DNA from: Mucilaginibacter phyllosphaerae
GTDB taxonomy: Bacteria; Bacteroidota; Bacteroidia; Sphingobacteriales; Sphingobacteriaceae
DNA length: 64,000 bases
Direction of reading: 5' to 3'
Assembly: GCF_004378255.1 (NCBI RefSeq)
Contig: NZ_SNQG01000007.1
Location: 124,001 to 188,000, forward strand
Positions 17,238-26,379 of this stretch are shown piece after piece. Position numbers and translations under genes: made by a program. The notes below the pieces were generated by a model. That model saw nothing but the letters and a program-made list of their open reading frames with translations. It was not told the DNA's origin and did no database searches. Numbering within the stretch: position 1 is the stretch's first letter; each line of letters starts with the position of its first letter.

Positions 17238-19121
17238 ATGCAAGAAAAAGGAACAATTTCGATCCACACCGAAAACATCTTCCCGATAATTAAAAAATTC
17301 TTATATTCTGATACCGAGATATTTCTGCGCGAGCTGGTGTCCAATTCGGTTGATGCTACCCAAAAAATAAAACGCCTTGCGGCATTAGGCCAATACAAAG
17401 GCGAACTGGGCGACCTTCGCGTGGAAGTTGCTTTTGATGCCGACAAAAAGACCATCACCATATCTGATAACGGTATAGGGATGACGGCCGAAGAAATAAA
17501 AAAATATATCAACCAGATCGCATTCTCGGGCGCTACCGAGTTTATGGAAAAGTTTAAGGAAGCTAAAGATGCCAACGAGATCATCGGACGCTTTGGTTTA
17601 GGCTTTTACTCGGCCTTTATGGTGGCTGATAAGGTTGAAATTGAAACTTTATCCTACCAGGACGGCGCCACCCCTGCCCATTGGGTATGTGATGGCAGCA
17701 CCGAATTTGAAATTAGCGAAGGCAGCCTGGAAGAACGCGGGACCGAAATTACCCTGCACATTAATGCCGAATCTGAAGAATTTTTAAACCAGAACCGCTT
17801 ACAGGAGATACTGGATAAATATGCCAAATTCCTGCCGGTACCTATTAAATTCGGTACAACTACACAAGAGGAAGAAGATGGTGTTGACGAAGAAGGCAAA
17901 CCAAAATACAAATCTGTTGAGGTTGATAACATCATTAACGATACCAACCCTATCTGGACTAAAGCACCAAACGAACTGAAGGACGAGGATTACCTGAAGT
18001 TTTATAAAGAACTTTATCCTTACAGTGAAGATCCGTTATTCTGGATCCACCTGAATGTAGATTATCCGTTTAACCTTACGGGTGTACTGTACTTCCCTAA
18101 GCTGAAGAACGACTTTGAGATAACCCGTAATAAAATAAAATTATACTCGCGCCAAGTATTTATTACAGATGAGGTAAAAGATATCGTTCCGGAATTTTTG
18201 ATGTTGCTGCATGGTGTTATCGATTCACCGGATATCCCTTTGAACGTTTCCCGTAGTTTTTTACAAGCCGATAGCAACGTTAAAAAAATAAACAGCTATA
18301 TCACCAAAAAAGTGGCTGACAAACTTGCCGAACTGTTTAAAGCAGACCGCAAAGGTTTTGAAGAAAAATGGAACGACATTGGCCTGTTTGTTAAATACGG
18401 TATGGTAAGCGAAGAGAAGTTTTACGATAAAGCCAAAGATTTTGTTTTGGTGACCAATACTGCTAAAGAAAACTTTACCCTTAGCGAATACAAGGAGAAG
18501 GTAGAAGGGGTACAAACCGATAAAGACGGACAATTGATATACATTTACACTAATGATGCCGAGAAGCAGGATGCCTTTATCCAGTCGGCAGGTAAAAAGG
18601 GTTATGATGTATTGGTCATGAACTCTCCTATCGATAACCACTTCATCAGCCAGTTAGAGCAGAAACTTGAAAAAACCTCGCTTAAACGTGTTGATGCTGA
18701 TGTTGCTGATAAACTGATCAAAAAAGATGACGCACCTGAGCATGTTTTAACGGAAGAACAGTCAACCAAAGTAAAAGAGATTTTTAATAAAGCTATTAAC
18801 AAGCCGGCTTACCGGGTAGAACTGGAAAGCCTTAGCCCGGATGAGTTACCGGTAACCGTAACTATGGACGAGTTTATGCGCCGGATGAAAGATATGGCTG
18901 CCATGGGTGGCGGAATGGGCTTTTATGGCAACATGCCAGACAATTATAAAGTAATTGTAAACGGTAACCACAAACTGATCAGCCGTATTTTAGATGGCGA
19001 AGACGAAGGAGTGCAGGCACAACTGGCCAAGCAAGCGTTTGATCTGGCCCTTTTGTCGCAGGGTTTGTTGACCGGTGCAGAACTTACGGAGTTTGTTAAC
19101 CGTAGCGTTAGCCTGATCTGA
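17238..19121 (+). CDS. htpG: Chaperone HtpG (Hsp90)
   Basis: A 627-residue cytosolic Hsp90, full length for the family. It starts MQEKGTISIHTENIFPIIKK. The GHKL ATP site is visible: RELVSNSVDA (31-40, with the catalytic Glu), DNGIGM (77-82) and GRFGLGFYSAFMV. The middle domain has the Hsp90 landmarks YFPKLKNDFEITRNKIKLYSRQ in two parts and IDSPDIPLNVSRSFLQ. The C-terminal dimer domain ends without the eukaryotic MEEVD tail, as expected. It is a single gene with its own control region and terminator. It helps fold and activate client proteins under stress. Confidence 0.97.
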   Translation: MQEKGTISIHTENIFPIIKKFLYSDTEIFLRELVSNSVDATQKIKRLAALGQYKGELGDLRVEVAFDADKKTITISDNGIGMTAEEIKKYINQIAFSGATEFMEKFKEAKDANEIIGRFGLGFYSAFMVADKVEIETLSYQDGATPAHWVCDGSTEFEISEGSLEERGTEITLHINAESEEFLNQNRLQEILDKYAKFLPVPIKFGTTTQEEEDGVDEEGKPKYKSVEVDNIINDTNPIWTKAPNELKDEDYLKFYKELYPYSEDPLFWIHLNVDYPFNLTGVLYFPKLKNDFEITRNKIKLYSRQVFITDEVKDIVPEFLMLLHGVIDSPDIPLNVSRSFLQADSNVKKINSYITKKVADKLAELFKADRKGFEEKWNDIGLFVKYGMVSEEKFYDKAKDFVLVTNTAKENFTLSEYKEKVEGVQTDKDGQLIYIYTNDAEKQDAFIQSAGKKGYDVLVMNSPIDNHFISQLEQKLEKTSLKRVDADVADKLIKKDDAPEHVLTEEQSTKVKEIFNKAINKPAYRVELESLSPDELPVTVTMDEFMRRMKDMAAMGGGMGFYGNMPDNYKVIVNGNHKLISRILDGEDEGVQAQLAKQAFDLALLSQGLLTGAELTEFVNRSVSLI

Positions 19122-19157
19122 TCAGCTTTATTCCTTAAAAAGTAGACTGAATATAAA

Positions 19158-19185
19158 GCCATCCGTTATTACGGGTGGCTTTTTT
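19158..19185 (+). terminator. Rho-independent terminator of htpG
   Basis: GCCATCCGT (19158-19166) and ACGGGTGGC (19171-19179) form a 9-pair stem with one wobble and a TATT loop, followed by TTTTTT. The remaining 225 bases to the next gene are AT-rich with nothing I can name. Confidence 0.85.
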
Positions 19186-19410
19186 GTTGAATTATTTATG
19201 GAAATTTAAACATAGCTGCATCTTATCATAAAAACCAAATATGATAGTAGCACAGGCACAGCTTAAAGGAACGTTTCACCGGGCGATTTATGTTAATACT
19301 AAAGGGCCGCCGTGTATATCAATTATAAATTTGGCGTGCAAATAAATTAAACTTATTGGTTCATTAAATGTCTAAATAATATAAGTTTTAGGCTATTATA
19401 ATTTATAACA

Positions 19411-19953
19411 ATGAAACGTTTACTCAACATACTTTTAGTTTTGTGTATAACAAATTGGGGGCTAAACCCGGCTTATGCACAAAATAAAAAAAGCGATAAA
19501 AAAGCAGCGCAGGCAGCTGCATTAAAGCAACTGGTAGAATCAAAAAAGTTCACCTTTCAGGCTAATTTTATTTACCCTTCACAGGGCAATTTTACTTATC
19601 CCACCTTTAACGGGCAGCCGTTAAACGGGCAGCGCTATTTAACACCCGGATATGATCTGCGCATTACTCAGGATTCCCTTGTATCCTACCTGCCGTTTAT
19701 TGGTGTTGCTTATTCAGCATCGGGATATAACAGCCCTAATGATGATGGTATTAAATTTACATCTACCGATTTTACCTACACCTATCAGGCTAAAAAGAAC
19801 GGCATGTTTTATGTACTGATTAAGCCCAAAGGTGTAAGAAATGCCAATCAGATAGGCATAGATATATCGCCGGGCGGCAGTGCAGACCTTACCGTTTTAA
19901 GCAATAACCGCGAGAGGATGCGCTTCTCGGGCATCATTAAAGAAATTAATTAA
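19411..19953 (+). CDS. Exported DUF4251 protein
   Basis: A 180-residue secreted protein. The signal peptide is MKRLLNILLVLCITNWGLNPAYAQ, followed by a Lys-rich linker (NKKSDKKAAQAAALKQLVESKKFTF is the typical lead-in). The body shows the DUF4251 features: FTFQANFIYP, then YDLRITQDSLVSYLPFIGVAYSA and ISPGGSADLTV near the end. The family is Bacteroidota-specific and of unknown function, thought to be a periplasmic beta-sandwich. It is followed after 7 bases by an 88-residue reading frame, so the two are probably one transcript. Confidence 0.8.
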   Translation: MKRLLNILLVLCITNWGLNPAYAQNKKSDKKAAQAAALKQLVESKKFTFQANFIYPSQGNFTYPTFNGQPLNGQRYLTPGYDLRITQDSLVSYLPFIGVAYSASGYNSPNDDGIKFTSTDFTYTYQAKKNGMFYVLIKPKGVRNANQIGIDISPGGSADLTVLSNNRERMRFSGIIKEIN

Positions 19954-19960
19954 ACAAATT

Positions 19961-20227
19961 ATGCTAAGGATAGATATTCCGTCATCAGCGATAGCTGCCA
20001 ATGTATTTACACAAGAAACCCTGCCAACACCGCCTAACGGTACAGAAACCGAAATAAACGGCGATTTGATACTGCTGTTTGAAGACGAAGCGGAGGCCGT
20101 AGCCTATTTAGATGAGCTGGAAGATTACGCAGCGGAATTAGACGGCGGATCACCAGAAAAAACCAGTGTTAACGCTTTAGTAAGCGCTATAACTAATGAC
20201 GAATTTGTACAGGCTTATCTGCAATAG
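19961..20227 (+). CDS. Small acidic protein downstream of DUF4251 gene
   Basis: I do not recognise this 88-residue protein. It is strongly acidic in the middle (LFEDEAEAVAYLDELEDYAAEL) and has no signal peptide. Helices are likely over 45-65 and at the C terminus. It starts 7 bases after the DUF4251 gene. Its last codons (EFVQAYLQ) lie in one arm of a perfect inverted repeat. Codon use resembles its neighbours, which supports a real gene. Confidence 0.6.
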   Translation: MLRIDIPSSAIAANVFTQETLPTPPNGTETEINGDLILLFEDEAEAVAYLDELEDYAAELDGGSPEKTSVNALVSAITNDEFVQAYLQ

Positions 20228-20240
20228 CCTGTACAAATTC
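20201..20240. terminator. Perfect 15-bp inverted repeat spanning a stop codon
   Basis: GAATTTGTACAGGCT (20201-20215) pairs perfectly with AGCCTGTACAAATTC (20226-20240) over a 10-base loop. The left arm encodes the end of the small acidic protein, and the stop codon is at the loop edge. It sits between convergent genes and probably ends both transcripts. Only a short T-rich stretch (ATTATTTTA) follows on the + strand. Confidence 0.6.
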
Positions 20241-20251
20241 ATTATTTTACA

Positions 20252-21184
20252 TTATACGTTAATATTTTTACTGATGTACTGCATACTGCTATTGATGCTT
20301 GCAAAAGCATCTTTAGGCATATCATGTTCTACAAAAAAGCTTTGCATGCCAGCGGTTAATGCAGCAGCAAAAATGGGTTTAAAATCTATAGTACCACTGC
20401 CAACAGGCAGGATGTTCTCTTTGCCTGCGTCAAGATCCTTTACATGCCATAAAGGGAAACGCCCCGGATTTTGTTTAAACAGATCAACCGGATTTTTACC
20501 GGCCTTAATTGCCCATGCCAGATCAAGCTCCATTTTCATTTTCTGCGGGTCGGTTTCTGACAGCAGCATATCATAAGGTATCACCCCCTCTTTCAATATC
20601 CTAAACTCTGCATCATGATTATGATAGGCAAATATTAAACCGGCCTTTGTTGCCGCCTCGGCAGTTTTATTCAATACCGCTATAGAAGCTTTCAGTTCTT
20701 CCATACTGCCTGTTGGGGTGTTGGCGCAAACCAAGTATTTCACCCCTCCTTCGGCGGCTTCATCTACCAGTTGCTGCATATCATCCTGTAAGTTTTTCAT
20801 TGGCGGTATTACCATAGGCTTACCATCGGGTGTGGTTGGCATTTTAGCGCCTGCAGGTAGCTTAAACGGTGCCCCCAGTACATGGTGAGATTTCCACGAT
20901 AAGCCCAAACCATTTGCCATGGCTTTAAATTCCTTAGGCTTCATACCATAATAACCGCCCTTTTTGCTAAAGGCCGATTCTAACTCTTTATATCCTGCAG
21001 CAGCTATTTTAGTTAAAGTGCCTTTAACATCGCTGTCTATCACATTAAAAAATGTAAATAGCTGTACCCCAACCGGGTGTTTGATCATATTGAGATAAGA
21101 AGATGCCGCTTTACCCGACAAAACCGCACTACTAAGCACCAAAGTGCCGGTGCTTTGCAAAAACTTGCGCCTGCTAAAATTCAT
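20252..21184 (-). CDS. Tat-exported sugar phosphate isomerase/epimerase-like protein
   Basis: A 310-residue protein with a twin-arginine signal MNFSRRKFLQSTGTLVLSSA. The mature part is an AP endonuclease 2-type TIM barrel: GVQLFTFFNVIDSDVKGTLTKIAAAGY at the start, AYHNHDAEF with metal-binding His and Asp in the middle, MELDLAWAIKAGKNPVDLF, and WHVKDLD then FFVEHD near the end. These are the metal ligands of xylose-isomerase-like epimerases. Export suggests a role in periplasmic sugar handling. The gene is alone, convergent with the DUF4251 unit. Confidence 0.82.
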   Translation of the reverse strand: MNFSRRKFLQSTGTLVLSSAVLSGKAASSYLNMIKHPVGVQLFTFFNVIDSDVKGTLTKIAAAGYKELESAFSKKGGYYGMKPKEFKAMANGLGLSWKSHHVLGAPFKLPAGAKMPTTPDGKPMVIPPMKNLQDDMQQLVDEAAEGGVKYLVCANTPTGSMEELKASIAVLNKTAEAATKAGLIFAYHNHDAEFRILKEGVIPYDMLLSETDPQKMKMELDLAWAIKAGKNPVDLFKQNPGRFPLWHVKDLDAGKENILPVGSGTIDFKPIFAAALTAGMQSFFVEHDMPKDAFASINSSMQYISKNINV

Positions 21185-21369
21185 TCTAATTGGTTATTAA
21201 ATTTACTTGGTAAGTAAATCTAAACCAATAAAATCAAAATATGAAATATATTGTGTCAAAATAACGCATTAGTACATATAAAACTAACTGAACTACAAAA
21301 AATAATTCTATAATAATTATATTAATTTGAAGGCCTCAAATCTCTTTGAATTAAATACATCTTTCTGTT

Positions 21370-22632
21370 ATGAATCATAAAAGTAAGTCTCTTATAATCT
21401 TTGTATTAATTTCATTATTTAATTCGGCTAATTTTTCAACTTCATTCGCCGCAACGCAAGTAGATACACTTATAAATAATAAAGCTGTACAAATAAGATT
21501 TCAATATTCTTTAGATAAACAGATTCGTGCCGATTTCTATAGAAATAAAATTTTAGTGCTTGATTTTTGGGCAACATGGTGTGCTCCTTGTATCGCAGGA
21601 TTTCCAAGATATAATGATCTGTCAAGAAAATATTCAAATAGTGATGTGATATTTGCGAGTATTACAAACGAGCCAATACATACAGTAAAAACCTTTTTTA
21701 AAAGAACAGGTAAAAAGTTAAACGCCTTAAAACTCATTGATACTACCAAATATACAATGAACGCTTTTGGAGTACTTACTCCATCTTTATCACAAGGAAT
21801 ACCTTATTGTGTAATAATTGATAAAAATAATGTGGTGAGATGGCAGGGTAACACTTTTGATCTTAGTGAAAGCATTATAAATGGCATAATTAAATCTAAA
21901 CCAATTGATGAAAATAAAAGTACATTTAAAACTAACATACCTAATAGTATAAAGCCAATTAACAAATACTCATTCTTCTCTTTTAATGCTATCAAAGCTG
22001 ATACCGGAATAAGCAATATAGATGATGGTGAAACATATCGTTCTTATTACAATGATATTATTGAATTTACATCAAAAAACAAACCGTTGGATGATTTAAT
22101 TGAACTTTTAAGTAACGTTAGTAAAGTAAGGTTCAAGACAAATAGCGTAGAAAAGTTAAGACAGCATGTTGGTGTAGATTTTAAAATTGGATCAGACAGT
22201 TCCCGGTTTAAAAACTATAAAAGCACGATATTTGAAAATGCTCCACGAAAGAACTTTATTCTTGGGCTTGTTGGTGAAGCTTTTAAATTTGAAGTAAAAG
22301 TTGAGCCTCAAAAACTTCAGCATTACGAATTAATTATTGTTGACACAACCAAATTGAATACATTCAAGTCTCTTAACCCTAAGCATCATAGTTACGATTT
22401 TGATCATTATCCCAATTTTGAGGTTATTGGATATAATTTAAGTAAGATAACCTCATATTTAGAAAGCAATACAAATTATATAATCACAACTAATATTAAA
22501 GATAAGAGTCTTTACGATCTGTCACTAAATATTATGGATTTTAAGACACTAAACAAAAACTTAATATTTCATGGTTTAAAATTAGTAGGGATAGAAGATA
22601 CCGTACAATTGTTAAACATTACCTTTTATTAA
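21370..22632 (+). CDS. TlpA-type thioredoxin with a C-terminal DUF3738-like domain
   Basis: A 420-residue exported protein (signal over residues 1-28, ending SFAA). The thioredoxin domain has WATWCAPC (Cys71, Cys74). The half from about 220 on matches, loosely, the DUF3738 pattern found behind thioredoxin domains: FILGLVGEAFKFEVKVE, then YELIIVDTTKL, a LESNTNYIITT step and a final GLKLVGIEDTVQLLNITFY. The gene is AT-rich: I count 18 G+C in the 60 bases 21961-22020, against 32 in 22681-22740 next door. It abuts the convergent glucosidase with one base between stops. Composition suggests transfer. Confidence 0.7.
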   Translation: MNHKSKSLIIFVLISLFNSANFSTSFAATQVDTLINNKAVQIRFQYSLDKQIRADFYRNKILVLDFWATWCAPCIAGFPRYNDLSRKYSNSDVIFASITNEPIHTVKTFFKRTGKKLNALKLIDTTKYTMNAFGVLTPSLSQGIPYCVIIDKNNVVRWQGNTFDLSESIINGIIKSKPIDENKSTFKTNIPNSIKPINKYSFFSFNAIKADTGISNIDDGETYRSYYNDIIEFTSKNKPLDDLIELLSNVSKVRFKTNSVEKLRQHVGVDFKIGSDSSRFKNYKSTIFENAPRKNFILGLVGEAFKFEVKVEPQKLQHYELIIVDTTKLNTFKSLNPKHHSYDFDHYPNFEVIGYNLSKITSYLESNTNYIITTNIKDKSLYDLSLNIMDFKTLNKNLIFHGLKLVGIEDTVQLLNITFY

Positions 22633-22633
22633 T

Positions 22634-25231
22634 TTAATGATACAAACAATTAGCAATTAATCCCGTCCAGCCGGTTTGGTGGGCGGCGCCTAAGCCACGG
22701 CCCGTGTCTCCGTCAAAATATTCGTAATAAAGTATGTGGTTTTTAAAGTTGGGGTCTGTTTGTACTTTCTCATCTGTTCCGCTAACCGGCCTGCGTCCGT
22801 TTTCGTCGGCTAAAAATATTTTGGAGATGCGACGGTAGATCTCGTTGGCAACATCTTTCAAGTTCATCATATTACCAGATCCTGTTGGGCATTCTACCTT
22901 AAAGTCGTCTCCGTAATACTGGTAAAAATCATTCAGGCTGTCAATGATCAAATAGTTGATTGGGACCCACACCGGGCCGCGCCAGTTACTGTTACCGCCA
23001 AACATATCACTGTCGCTTTCGGCAGGTACATATTTGATGCTGAATTTAGTACCGTTGATATTAGCACTGAACGGATTATTTAAATGATATTTTGATAATG
23101 ACCGGATACCGTATTCGCTTAAAAATTCGTTCTCATCCAGCATGTATTTTAAGATCCCTTTCATGCGGTGGCCGCGTAATAAGCTAATAAGGTGTTTACC
23201 AGTAGCACTCTTTTTATCCCAGCGGGACACCAGGTCGGCCAGATCCGGGCGGTTGGCTGCAAACCAATTCATGCGGTCCCTGAAAATGGGATTACCGGTA
23301 ATATCCGCATCATCCAAAACCTCGGTAGCAAACAGCGGGATCAACCCTACAATGCTGCGTACCTTCATTTTTTCGGCAGTGCCGTCGGCCATCCGCAACT
23401 GGTCGTAAAAAAAGTCATCTTCCTCATCCCACAAGCCGCTGTTACCGCCCTCGCCCAGGCTCGACATGGCCGCAGATATATAAATAAAGTGTTCAAAAAA
23501 CTTTGAGGCGATATCTGCATAGGCTTTGTTGGTAACAGCAAGTTCGGCTGCTATACGTAATAAATTCAGCGAATACATGGCCATCCAACTGGTGCCGTCT
23601 ACCTGTTCCAGATGGGCGCCGTTAGCAAAGCGTGTGTTACGGTCAAACACGCCTATATTATCAAGCCCTAAAAAGCCCCCTTCAAATATATTATTGCCGG
23701 CTTCATCTTTGCGGTTTACCCACCAGGTAAAGTTCAGCATCAGTTTATGAAAAATGCGCTCTAAAAAAAAGCCGTCGCCCTGGCCGTTATTTGCCTGTTT
23801 ATCCATCTGATAGATCTTCCAGGTAGCCATGGCCAGCACAGGCGGGTTGGCGTCGCTAAAATCCCATTCGTAGGCAGGTAGCTGGCCATTAGGGTGCATA
23901 TACCAATCGCGCACCAGCAGGCTTAACTGTTTTTTGGCAAAGGCCATGTCAACCACGGCCAGCGGGATACAGTGAAAGGCCAGGTCCCAGGCTGCAAACC
24001 AGGGATACTCCCATTTATCGGGCATAGAAATAATATCCTGGCTGTTAAAATGCTCCCATTTACTGTTGCGCTGGTGTTGTCGCTCTGCCGGCGGGGCTGC
24101 TTCTGCCGGGTCGCCGGCTAACCATTGATGGATATTGTAATAATAAAATTGTTTATTCCAAAGCATCCCTGCAAAAGCCTGCCGTTGTATGCGAGCGGTA
24201 TCTTCATGATTATTTTGAGGATGCAGGGCCTGGTAAAATTCATCCGCTTCCTGCACACGCGAAGAAACCATCTCATCAAAATCATCAAACGCTGTTACTT
24301 CGCCTTCAATAAGCTTTAGGCGAATGATGGTGCTTCCTTCTGCCGGGACGGTTATATCATAATTAAAGGCAGCTTTAGTACCGGTATTTGCCGGATTAAC
24401 CGTAGCAGCCGCATTAATAATATAATCGTTTATACCGTCTTTATAAAAAGATTTGCCGTCATCGATATTATTAAACCTTTTGGTGTTGGTTATGTTATCG
24501 CAGAAAAGCATTTGGGGGTTACCTTCTGCCACCAGGTTCATCTCCCCCACATCTTTATGGCTGATATGAATAGCATTATTTGCCACAGATAATTGCGGTT
24601 TATAATTATCATAGCCCCACTCCCAGGTATTACGAAACCAAACGGTTGGCAGCACATTTATACTTGCGGGTTGTTTACTGCGGTTGCTTATGGTTATTTT
24701 AATCAGCATATCATTAGCCGACTGCTTGGCATACTCAACAAAAATATCAAAATATTCGTCGTTGTTTAAAATGCCGGTATCTATCAGTTCATATTCTGAT
24801 TGCGTACGGCTGCGTTTTTTGCTCTCGGCTACCAAAGCCTCATAAGGGAAACGCTGCTGCGGGTACTTGTACAGCATTTTCATGTAAGAATGTGTTGGCG
24901 TATTATCCAGGTAATAATACAGTTCCTTTACATCTTCGCCGTGGTTACCTTCGGCGTTGCTCAATCCAAAAAAGCGTTCTTTTAGTATTGCATCTTTTTT
25001 GTTCCAAAGCGATAAGGCAAAACAAAGGCGTTGTTCCAGGTCGCAAATCCCGGCAATCCCTTCTTCGCCCCATCTGTATGCCTTGCTTCGGCCAATATCA
25101 TGTGTAACATAGTTCCAGGCATCGCCATTGGCGCTATAATCTTCGCGTACGGTACCCCATTGGCGGTCGCTTACATAAGGGCCCCATTTTTTCCAACCGG
25201 TTTCTTTTAAGCGTTCCTGTTCTGTCCCCAT
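22634..25231 (-). CDS. GH63-like glucosidase (MGH1-type), cytoplasmic
   Basis: An 865-residue glycoside hydrolase of the GH63/mannosyl-oligosaccharide glucosidase type, with no signal peptide. The N-terminal part begins GWKKWGPYVSDRQWGTVREDYS, usual for the long bacterial forms. The (alpha/alpha)6 catalytic barrel starts near 400: KWEYPWFAAWDLAFHCIP holds the likely general acid Asp, and WRGPVWVPINYLI with YYEYFDGDTGRGLGAAHQTGW forms the other end of the site. Related enzymes act on glucosylglycerate, mannosylglycerate or alpha-glucosides. It lies 11 bases downstream of the dipeptidase gene in a leftward run. The substrate cannot be told from the sequence. Confidence 0.8.
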   Translation of the reverse strand: MGTEQERLKETGWKKWGPYVSDRQWGTVREDYSANGDAWNYVTHDIGRSKAYRWGEEGIAGICDLEQRLCFALSLWNKKDAILKERFFGLSNAEGNHGEDVKELYYYLDNTPTHSYMKMLYKYPQQRFPYEALVAESKKRSRTQSEYELIDTGILNNDEYFDIFVEYAKQSANDMLIKITISNRSKQPASINVLPTVWFRNTWEWGYDNYKPQLSVANNAIHISHKDVGEMNLVAEGNPQMLFCDNITNTKRFNNIDDGKSFYKDGINDYIINAAATVNPANTGTKAAFNYDITVPAEGSTIIRLKLIEGEVTAFDDFDEMVSSRVQEADEFYQALHPQNNHEDTARIQRQAFAGMLWNKQFYYYNIHQWLAGDPAEAAPPAERQHQRNSKWEHFNSQDIISMPDKWEYPWFAAWDLAFHCIPLAVVDMAFAKKQLSLLVRDWYMHPNGQLPAYEWDFSDANPPVLAMATWKIYQMDKQANNGQGDGFFLERIFHKLMLNFTWWVNRKDEAGNNIFEGGFLGLDNIGVFDRNTRFANGAHLEQVDGTSWMAMYSLNLLRIAAELAVTNKAYADIASKFFEHFIYISAAMSSLGEGGNSGLWDEEDDFFYDQLRMADGTAEKMKVRSIVGLIPLFATEVLDDADITGNPIFRDRMNWFAANRPDLADLVSRWDKKSATGKHLISLLRGHRMKGILKYMLDENEFLSEYGIRSLSKYHLNNPFSANINGTKFSIKYVPAESDSDMFGGNSNWRGPVWVPINYLIIDSLNDFYQYYGDDFKVECPTGSGNMMNLKDVANEIYRRISKIFLADENGRRPVSGTDEKVQTDPNFKNHILYYEYFDGDTGRGLGAAHQTGWTGLIANCLYH

Positions 25232-25242
25232 AGTTTTGATCT

Positions 25243-26313
25243 TTATTTCCAGCTATTCTTCAGGAAACGTAACCAATTACCATGCATCATGTTTTCAATA
25301 TCCGTAATATTATAGCCACGCTTTTGCAATAAAGCGGGCACTTTTTGCATATCGGCAATGGTTTCCAGGTCATAAGGGCATTGCTCGCGGCCAAAAGCCC
25401 CATCCAGATCGGTGCCCATACCTACATGCAGCGTATTACCGGCTATCTGGCAAATATGATCGATATGATCTACCATCACCTCCAGGTTGCAGTTCATCTG
25501 GCGGGGAGTTGATTGCCCCCTCACCCAATTGGGTACCATCATCCAGGCATCTAAAGCGGCGCCTATTACTGCACCGCGGTCAATAAGCGCTTTTATCATT
25601 TCATCGCTGTACTGGCGGTTGTGGTTCACCAACGCACGGCAATTGTTATGGCTGGCCCAAACAGGCCCGTTAAAATTATCAAGCGCCTGCCAAAAGGCAT
25701 CATCGCATAGGTGGGTGGCATCTAAAATAATATTCAAACGCTCCATCTCTTTTAATAATTCAATACCATTAATATCCATTTTACCCGTTGCATCCGTACC
25801 ATTGGCATAGCGCCCCGGCCCGTAATGTGCAGGCCCTATAGCGCGTAACCCGTTTTGATAGGCACCTTCCAGGTAACTTACGTTCACAATAGAATCGGCA
25901 CCTTCCAGGCTTAAAATATAGCCTACAGGTTTGTTTGTGTTATCTTCACCATTGCACCATGTGGCCAGGTGCTTATCCAGGGTTTGCAAATCATTTACCT
26001 GTGTCATCTGCCCGGCATCTTCCATGGCTTTATACCAGGCAAGCTGGCCCTGTGTTTGCGCCCAGGCTTGTTGTGGCGAGTGCCAGCCGGGTAAGTTGTT
26101 ATCAGGCGCTACATAACGGCCAATTTGGGTAGCCACTACCAGGCCGATGTTGCCTTTACGAAGCTCTGGTAATGACACTACCGCTTTAGCACGGTCGGGC
26201 TTATCTGTTAAATCTTTTTCCCGGTGGTTTATTTCGGTAACGGGCCTTTGCAGGTCGCGGTTCCATTCCAGCGCGTTCATGCTAAGGTCTAAATGGGCAT
26301 CAATTATGAACAT
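25243..26313 (-). CDS. Membrane dipeptidase family protein (peptidase M19)
   Basis: A 356-residue zinc dipeptidase. The family motifs are IDAHLDLSMN (metal-binding HxD at 6-8), SLEGAD (bridging Glu), and ILDATHLCDD with ASHNNCRAL, which carry the two later metal His residues. It ends with GMGTDLDGAFG and HGNWLRFL. No signal peptide is seen. M19 enzymes hydrolyse dipeptides, often with a D-residue at the C-terminal side. The neighbours, a D-threonine aldolase-like enzyme and a RidA protein, fit a route for D-amino-acid peptides. Confidence 0.87.
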   Translation of the reverse strand: MFIIDAHLDLSMNALEWNRDLQRPVTEINHREKDLTDKPDRAKAVVSLPELRKGNIGLVVATQIGRYVAPDNNLPGWHSPQQAWAQTQGQLAWYKAMEDAGQMTQVNDLQTLDKHLATWCNGEDNTNKPVGYILSLEGADSIVNVSYLEGAYQNGLRAIGPAHYGPGRYANGTDATGKMDINGIELLKEMERLNIILDATHLCDDAFWQALDNFNGPVWASHNNCRALVNHNRQYSDEMIKALIDRGAVIGAALDAWMMVPNWVRGQSTPRQMNCNLEVMVDHIDHICQIAGNTLHVGMGTDLDGAFGREQCPYDLETIADMQKVPALLQKRGYNITDIENMMHGNWLRFLKNSWK

Positions 26314-26379
26314 AGATTAAGGGGTGTTACTGCGGTTGATTAATGATGGCATCGATTGTGTAATCATTTTACCGATTGA

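Noticed and set aside
19241..19345. A 34-codon frame (MIVAQAQLKGTFHRAIYVNT...) in the gap after htpG
   Set aside because: No promoter, no recognisable motif, and its codon use is unlike the neighbours; probably chance.
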